From positions 1-44,010 of the forward strand of contig JAILDU010000086.1 of the NCBI GenBank assembly GCA_024689005.1: a stretch of 44,010 nucleotides of DNA, read 5' to 3'. This document shows positions 40,747 to 44,010 of the stretch, one piece after another. The DNA is from Paludibacteraceae bacterium. GTDB lineage: Bacteria > Bacteroidota > Bacteroidia > Bacteroidales > Paludibacteraceae. Every line of letters begins with the position of its first letter. Position 1 is the first letter of the stretch. A program made the position numbers and the translations under genes. The notes under the pieces are model-generated. The model did no database searches. It was given only the letters and a program-made list of their open reading frames with translations, and was not told where the DNA came from.

Positions 40747-42705
40747 ATGAGCAAAGGTAATATTGGGGTAACATCAGACAATATCTTCCCCGTCATCAAA
40801 AAGTTTCTTTATTCTGACCACGAGATCTTTCTCCGCGAGTTGATCAGCAACGCTGTGGATGCCACACAGAAACTCAAAACGCTATCCTCTGTCGGAGAAG
40901 TCAAAGGAGACCTCGGCGACACGCGCGTGCGCGTAATTATTAATAAGGAAAAGAAAACACTCACCGTCAGCGATCATGGTATAGGCATGACCGCCGAAGA
41001 AGTGGACCGATATATCAACCAGATAGCCTTCTCCGGAGCCGAGGAGTTTGTCAACAAATACAAGGACCACACGGAAGCCATCATCGGACATTTCGGACTC
41101 GGCTTCTATTCCGCCTTCATGGTCAGCAAGAAGGTCGAGATCTTCTCACTCTCCTACCAAGACGATGCTAAGGCTGTGCACTGGAGTTGTGAGGGATCGC
41201 CTGAGTATCAGATGGAAGACACCATCAAAGCCGAACGAGGAACAGATATCGTCCTCCACATCGACGACGAGTTTGCACAATACCTCGAGGACGCAACGAT
41301 TGAAGGCCTCCTCAAAAAATACTGCAAGTTCCTCCCCGTCGAGATTGCTTTCGGCAAGAAGAAAGAGTGGAAAGACGGCAAGCAGGTTGAGACCGACGAA
41401 GAGAATATCATCAACGACACCACTCCCGCATGGACACGCAAACCAGCTGACCTCAAGGACGAAGACTACGACAAGTTCTACCACGAACTCTACCCCACAC
41501 AAATGGATGAACCGTTGTTCCATATCCACCTCAATGTGGACTACCCGTTCCATCTCACAGGTATTCTCTACTTCCCGAAAATCAAAACCAATCTCGATGT
41601 ACATCGCAACAAGATCCAACTCTATTGCAACCAAGTCTATGTCACCGATGAGGTGGAGAACATCGTTCCGGAGTATCTGACCTTGCTTCACGGTGTCATT
41701 GACAGCCCGGATATCCCGCTCAACGTCAGCCGTTCGTACCTGCAATCGGACAACAATGTCAAGAAGATCAGCGGCTATATCACCAAGAAAGTGGCTGACA
41801 AACTGGCAGAGATGTTCAAGAACGACCGCGAGAACTTTGAGAAGAAGTGGGATGACATCAAACTCTTCATCCAGTTCGGTATGCTCACCGACGAGAAGTT
41901 CTACGAGAAAGCCGTTGGATTTGCTCTGCTCAAGAACCTGGAAGGCAAATACTTCACACTGGACGAATACAAAGATAAGATCAAGGATGCGCAAACCGAC
42001 AAGGACGGCAACCTCGTCATTCTCTACACGCAGAATGCTGACGCCAACTACACCTATATAGAGCGCGCAAAAGCGAAGGGATACGATGTTCTGCTCCAGA
42101 ACGGCGAACTGGACGTACACGCCATGTCGCAAGCCGAACAGAAAGCAGAAGGCAATAAACTGCGCTTCGTGCGCGTGGATAGCGACACCATCGAGAATAT
42201 CATTCGCAAGGACGATGCTGTCAAAGACAACTACTCCGACGAGCAGAAAGAAGGCCTACGCAAAGCAGTCGAAGCCATCATTCCGGAGGCAGACAAACTC
42301 AACTACTACGTCTCCTGCGAAGCCGCGGCTACAGATGCCCTGCCTGTTTTCCTGACGCAGAACGAGTTTATGCGCCGAATGAAAGAGATGTCCGCTCACC
42401 AGCAAGGCATGTCGTTCTACGGCCAAATGCCGGACAACTACACCATCGTCCTCAACACCTCTCACCCGCTTATCCAAGACCTGATCAGCAAAATGACCAG
42501 CGAACAAGTCAGCAAAGAGGTTGAGAAGAAGGCCGAGAAAGACGGCGAAGCGCCAACCAAAGAGACTGTTGTCGAGACTGTCTATACGCTCAAGGGCGAA
42601 GACGAACGAATCAAACAACTGATTGATATCGCGCTTCTGGCTAGCGGCAAACTGAAGGGTGAAGCACTCGCCAAGTTCGTCAACCGTTCGGTCGAACTTC
42701 TCTAA
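40747..42705 (+). CDS. htpG: Molecular chaperone HtpG (Hsp90)
   Basis: 652 residues, start MSKGNIGVTSDNIFPVI. The GHKL ATPase domain has FLRELISNAVDATQKL, DHGIGMT, SGAEEF and GHFGLGFYSAFMV, then GTDIVLHI. The middle domain has the client/ATP-contact region NVSRSYLQSDNNVKKI. The C-terminal dimerisation domain ends LAKFVNRSVELL. It is an ATP-dependent cytoplasmic chaperone. It is slightly shorter than many Bacteroidota HtpG proteins (about 680) but complete in layout. The leader contains a palindrome and, farther up, an 11-bp array. No clear terminator follows; the next gap holds another 11-bp array. Confidence 0.98.
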   Translation: MSKGNIGVTSDNIFPVIKKFLYSDHEIFLRELISNAVDATQKLKTLSSVGEVKGDLGDTRVRVIINKEKKTLTVSDHGIGMTAEEVDRYINQIAFSGAEEFVNKYKDHTEAIIGHFGLGFYSAFMVSKKVEIFSLSYQDDAKAVHWSCEGSPEYQMEDTIKAERGTDIVLHIDDEFAQYLEDATIEGLLKKYCKFLPVEIAFGKKKEWKDGKQVETDEENIINDTTPAWTRKPADLKDEDYDKFYHELYPTQMDEPLFHIHLNVDYPFHLTGILYFPKIKTNLDVHRNKIQLYCNQVYVTDEVENIVPEYLTLLHGVIDSPDIPLNVSRSYLQSDNNVKKISGYITKKVADKLAEMFKNDRENFEKKWDDIKLFIQFGMLTDEKFYEKAVGFALLKNLEGKYFTLDEYKDKIKDAQTDKDGNLVILYTQNADANYTYIERAKAKGYDVLLQNGELDVHAMSQAEQKAEGNKLRFVRVDSDTIENIIRKDDAVKDNYSDEQKEGLRKAVEAIIPEADKLNYYVSCEAAATDALPVFLTQNEFMRRMKEMSAHQQGMSFYGQMPDNYTIVLNTSHPLIQDLISKMTSEQVSKEVEKKAEKDGEAPTKETVVETVYTLKGEDERIKQLIDIALLASGKLKGEALAKFVNRSVELL

Positions 42706-42754
42706 CTTCCGTCTTCAAGAAACGACAAATACTTGATAAAACTTCTACTTGCTT

Positions 42755-42809
42755 TCGACTTGAGTTCGATTTGCGTTCGAAACAAGCTCGATAAGAGCTC
42801 GGAAAGTTA
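42755..42809. repeat. Five-unit 11-bp phased array downstream of htpG
   Basis: TCG begins at 42755, 42766, 42777, 42788 and 42799; units read TCGACTTGAGT, TCGATTTGCGT, TCGAAACAAGC, TCGATAAGAGC, TCGGAAAGTTA. Weak units may extend left to about 42722. Confidence 0.85.
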
Positions 42810-42828
42810 AGAAAAAGTGATATGCGCG

Positions 42829-42860
42829 TTTGCGTATGTCACTTTTTTATTGTATCTTTG
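42829..42860 (+). promoter_or_regulatory. Canonical promoter upstream of Rhs remnant
   Basis: TTTG (42829-42832), 20-nt spacer, TATCTTTG (42853-42860). The transcript would start near 42867, only about 20 nt before the Rhs-core reading frame. Confidence 0.75.
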
Positions 42861-42963
42861 CAGCCGATTTAAAAAAATCACACTATAGGGCAAGGAGCGA
42901 GACGGAGAAACAGGTTACGACTACTTCGGAGCGCGCTACTTCTGGTCGGCCTTTGGGCACTGG

Positions 42964-43569
42964 TTGTCCGTTGACCCGTTAGCCGACAAGTACCCCGGCA
43001 TTTCACCCTATGCCTATTGCGCCTGGAATCCAATCAAGTATGTGGACCCGGATGGAAGAATCTTACTTTTTGCTCCCGGAGTATCCGAGTCTTTTAAGAG
43101 CGACTTTAAACAAGCATCTTCCTACATGAAACAAAATGGCATTTATGACATGCTAGGTCAGTTGCAAGCATCTCCTAATGTGTATTTTCTGTCAGAAGGC
43201 ATGGACTTTGACAGCAATCAGTTTAATCCCCAAACAAAAACCATTACATGGAATTCGCGTGTTGGATTTTATACTGACAATCTTTATGAAATGTCTCCTG
43301 TGGAAGTGCTCAATCATGAAATTGATCATGCCTTGGAATACGATACTAATCCTATTCAACAGAAAACATATGGGGGTATAAAAGATCCCAATTATAGCAA
43401 TTTGGAAGAAAAGAGAGTAATCACTGGAAGCGAGCAAGAAACTGCCCAGAAATTAGGAAAATTAAAACCCGGAGAAGTAACACGAGATAATCATGGAGGT
43501 TCGCCATATGAAACAACATCACCCATATCTACAGAGCCTAAATGGAGTTGTACTCCATCTAAAGAGTAA
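42964..43569 (+). CDS. Rhs-core remnant with HExxH metallopeptidase-like toxin tip (M91-like)
   Basis: The frame is open from 42889, just after an in-frame TAG at 42886-42888, and encodes the end of an Rhs core: RDGETGYDYFGARYF, then HWLSVDPLADKYPG, ISPYAYCAWNPIKYVDPDGR. No ATG precedes 43126, so the start is uncertain; I use the TTG at 42964 (201 residues). After DPDGR comes a variable tip with NHEIDHALEY (HExxH at residues 118-122) and NLEEKRVITGSEQETAQ (possible third zinc ligand). The layout resembles M91/NleD-type effector peptidases in Rhs tips. The tip is more A/T-rich than htpG. It is probably a displaced or orphan tip whose N-terminal delivery part is lost. The next gene overlaps its end. 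Confidence 0.7.
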   Translation: MSVDPLADKYPGISPYAYCAWNPIKYVDPDGRILLFAPGVSESFKSDFKQASSYMKQNGIYDMLGQLQASPNVYFLSEGMDFDSNQFNPQTKTITWNSRVGFYTDNLYEMSPVEVLNHEIDHALEYDTNPIQQKTYGGIKDPNYSNLEEKRVITGSEQETAQKLGKLKPGEVTRDNHGGSPYETTSPISTEPKWSCTPSKE

Positions 43570-44010
43570 GCTCGTACTATTATGCTTTTTTATGGGATGT
43601 ATTTCCGTAAAAGCAAGTGATAAACCAATTTTACCTACTCGGATAGATGCGGTTTTCGTTTTTTGCATGGATCTCGATGTGTATACCGCAGTAAATGTGT
43701 CCAAAGAGGATTTTATAAGTAATAAAGTAAGAAGCGGTGAGATTTCTCGTGTTGCTATAAATGACTCTAAGAAGATAGAGCGGTTTGTGAATGTCATTAA
43801 GTCATTGCGAGAATCTGTAGACCTTAATAAGGGCGCTACTTCGTTCTATTATAAACCCATTATCTCAAAATCCAATTTTTTACATTTAACTAATACTTAT
43901 CCGTTGGATATTCGAGGTCTAATAGTAATAGAGAGTAGTGTGTATACTCCTATGAGGAATAGTATGTACACACCTATTTGGATATCAAATAACTATGTTG
44001 AGATAAATAA
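43508..44010 (+). CDS. Putative immunity lipoprotein for the Rhs toxin tip, cut by right edge
   Basis: The frame is open from the ATG at 43508-43510 to the window end, 167 codons, overlapping the toxin gene by 62 bp in another frame. A strong GGAGG (43495-43499) lies 8 nt upstream, which decides this start. After a 20-residue Lys/His-containing lead, KLVLLCFFMGC forms a signal peptide with a lipobox-like FMGC, so a lipoprotein is likely. The mature part (DKPILPTRIDAVFVF..., TAVNVSKEDF, VAINDSKKIERFV) is not recognised. A position directly behind an Rhs toxin tip is typical of immunity genes, and a membrane-anchored periplasmic product would suit a toxin met outside the cytoplasm. Function inferred from context only. 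Confidence 0.65.
   Translation, partial: MKQHHPYLQSLNGVVLHLKSKLVLLCFFMGCISVKASDKPILPTRIDAVFVFCMDLDVYTAVNVSKEDFISNKVRSGEISRVAINDSKKIERFVNVIKSLRESVDLNKGATSFYYKPIISKSNFLHLTNTYPLDIRGLIVIESSVYTPMRNSMYTPIWISNNYVEIN

Noticed and set aside
41146..42132. 328-codon minus-strand frame inside htpG
   Set aside because: htpG is complete and recognisable on the plus strand; the antisense frame is low-complexity Val/Leu/Glu-rich and has no start signals.

Overview
The window looks like chromosomal DNA of an uncultured-type Bacteroidales (phylum Bacteroidota), perhaps near Paludibacteraceae; the family is a guess. Four things support the phylum. Promoters repeatedly match the Bacteroidota form TTTG-N20-TAnnTTTG. 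Gene starts lie in A/T-rich leaders with weak Shine-Dalgarno sequences. Typical proteins are present: a sigma-54 activator/LptE/SecG block, the GGGtGRT + NifU-like pair, DUF4832/DUF4874 proteins, PCMD-like and cadherin-like surface proteins, and C10 peptidase. Many secreted proteins end in a type IX secretion (T9SS)-like tail.

Layout. 1-2230: small beta-barrel envelope proteins on the minus strand. 2304-4028: GGGtGRT protein and its iron-sulfur scaffold partner. 4499-6544: a secreted repeat protein. 6696-8913: a trypsin-like protease joined to a beta-barrel-like half, co-transcribed with a periplasmic protein. 9167-9239: tRNA-Lys(CUU). 9401-12550: an operon of a lipid kinase, an amino-sugar kinase fused to a RapZ C-terminal domain, and a sugar nucleotidyltransferase, which suggests MurNAc recycling. 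Divergent from it, 12684-14979 holds a sigma-54-type activator, LptE and SecG. 15392-24928 is one giant surface protein of about 30 cadherin-like repeats. 25286-27501 carries serS, rpmA and rplU. 27892-39927 is a five-gene minus-strand cluster of secreted proteins (four DUF4874/DUF4832 proteins and one C10 cysteine peptidase) that share one carbohydrate-binding-like module (8 copies) and one C-terminal tail. 40747-42705 is htpG. 42889 to the right edge holds an Rhs-core remnant carrying an HExxH metallopeptidase-like toxin tip and, overlapping it, a lipoprotein-like gene that may be its immunity partner.

The most unusual signal lies between the genes. At least five intergenic regions contain arrays with different sequences but the same exact 11-bp period, most with TCG at the head of each unit (4201, 26696, 40481, 42755; a CCTAGG version at 15215). 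Four intercistronic hairpins in the 28-40 kb cluster share a core, and three of them show compensatory stem changes. The promoters of tRNA-Lys and rplU share an identical 20-nt spacer. All functional calls are made by reading the sequence; no database search was run.
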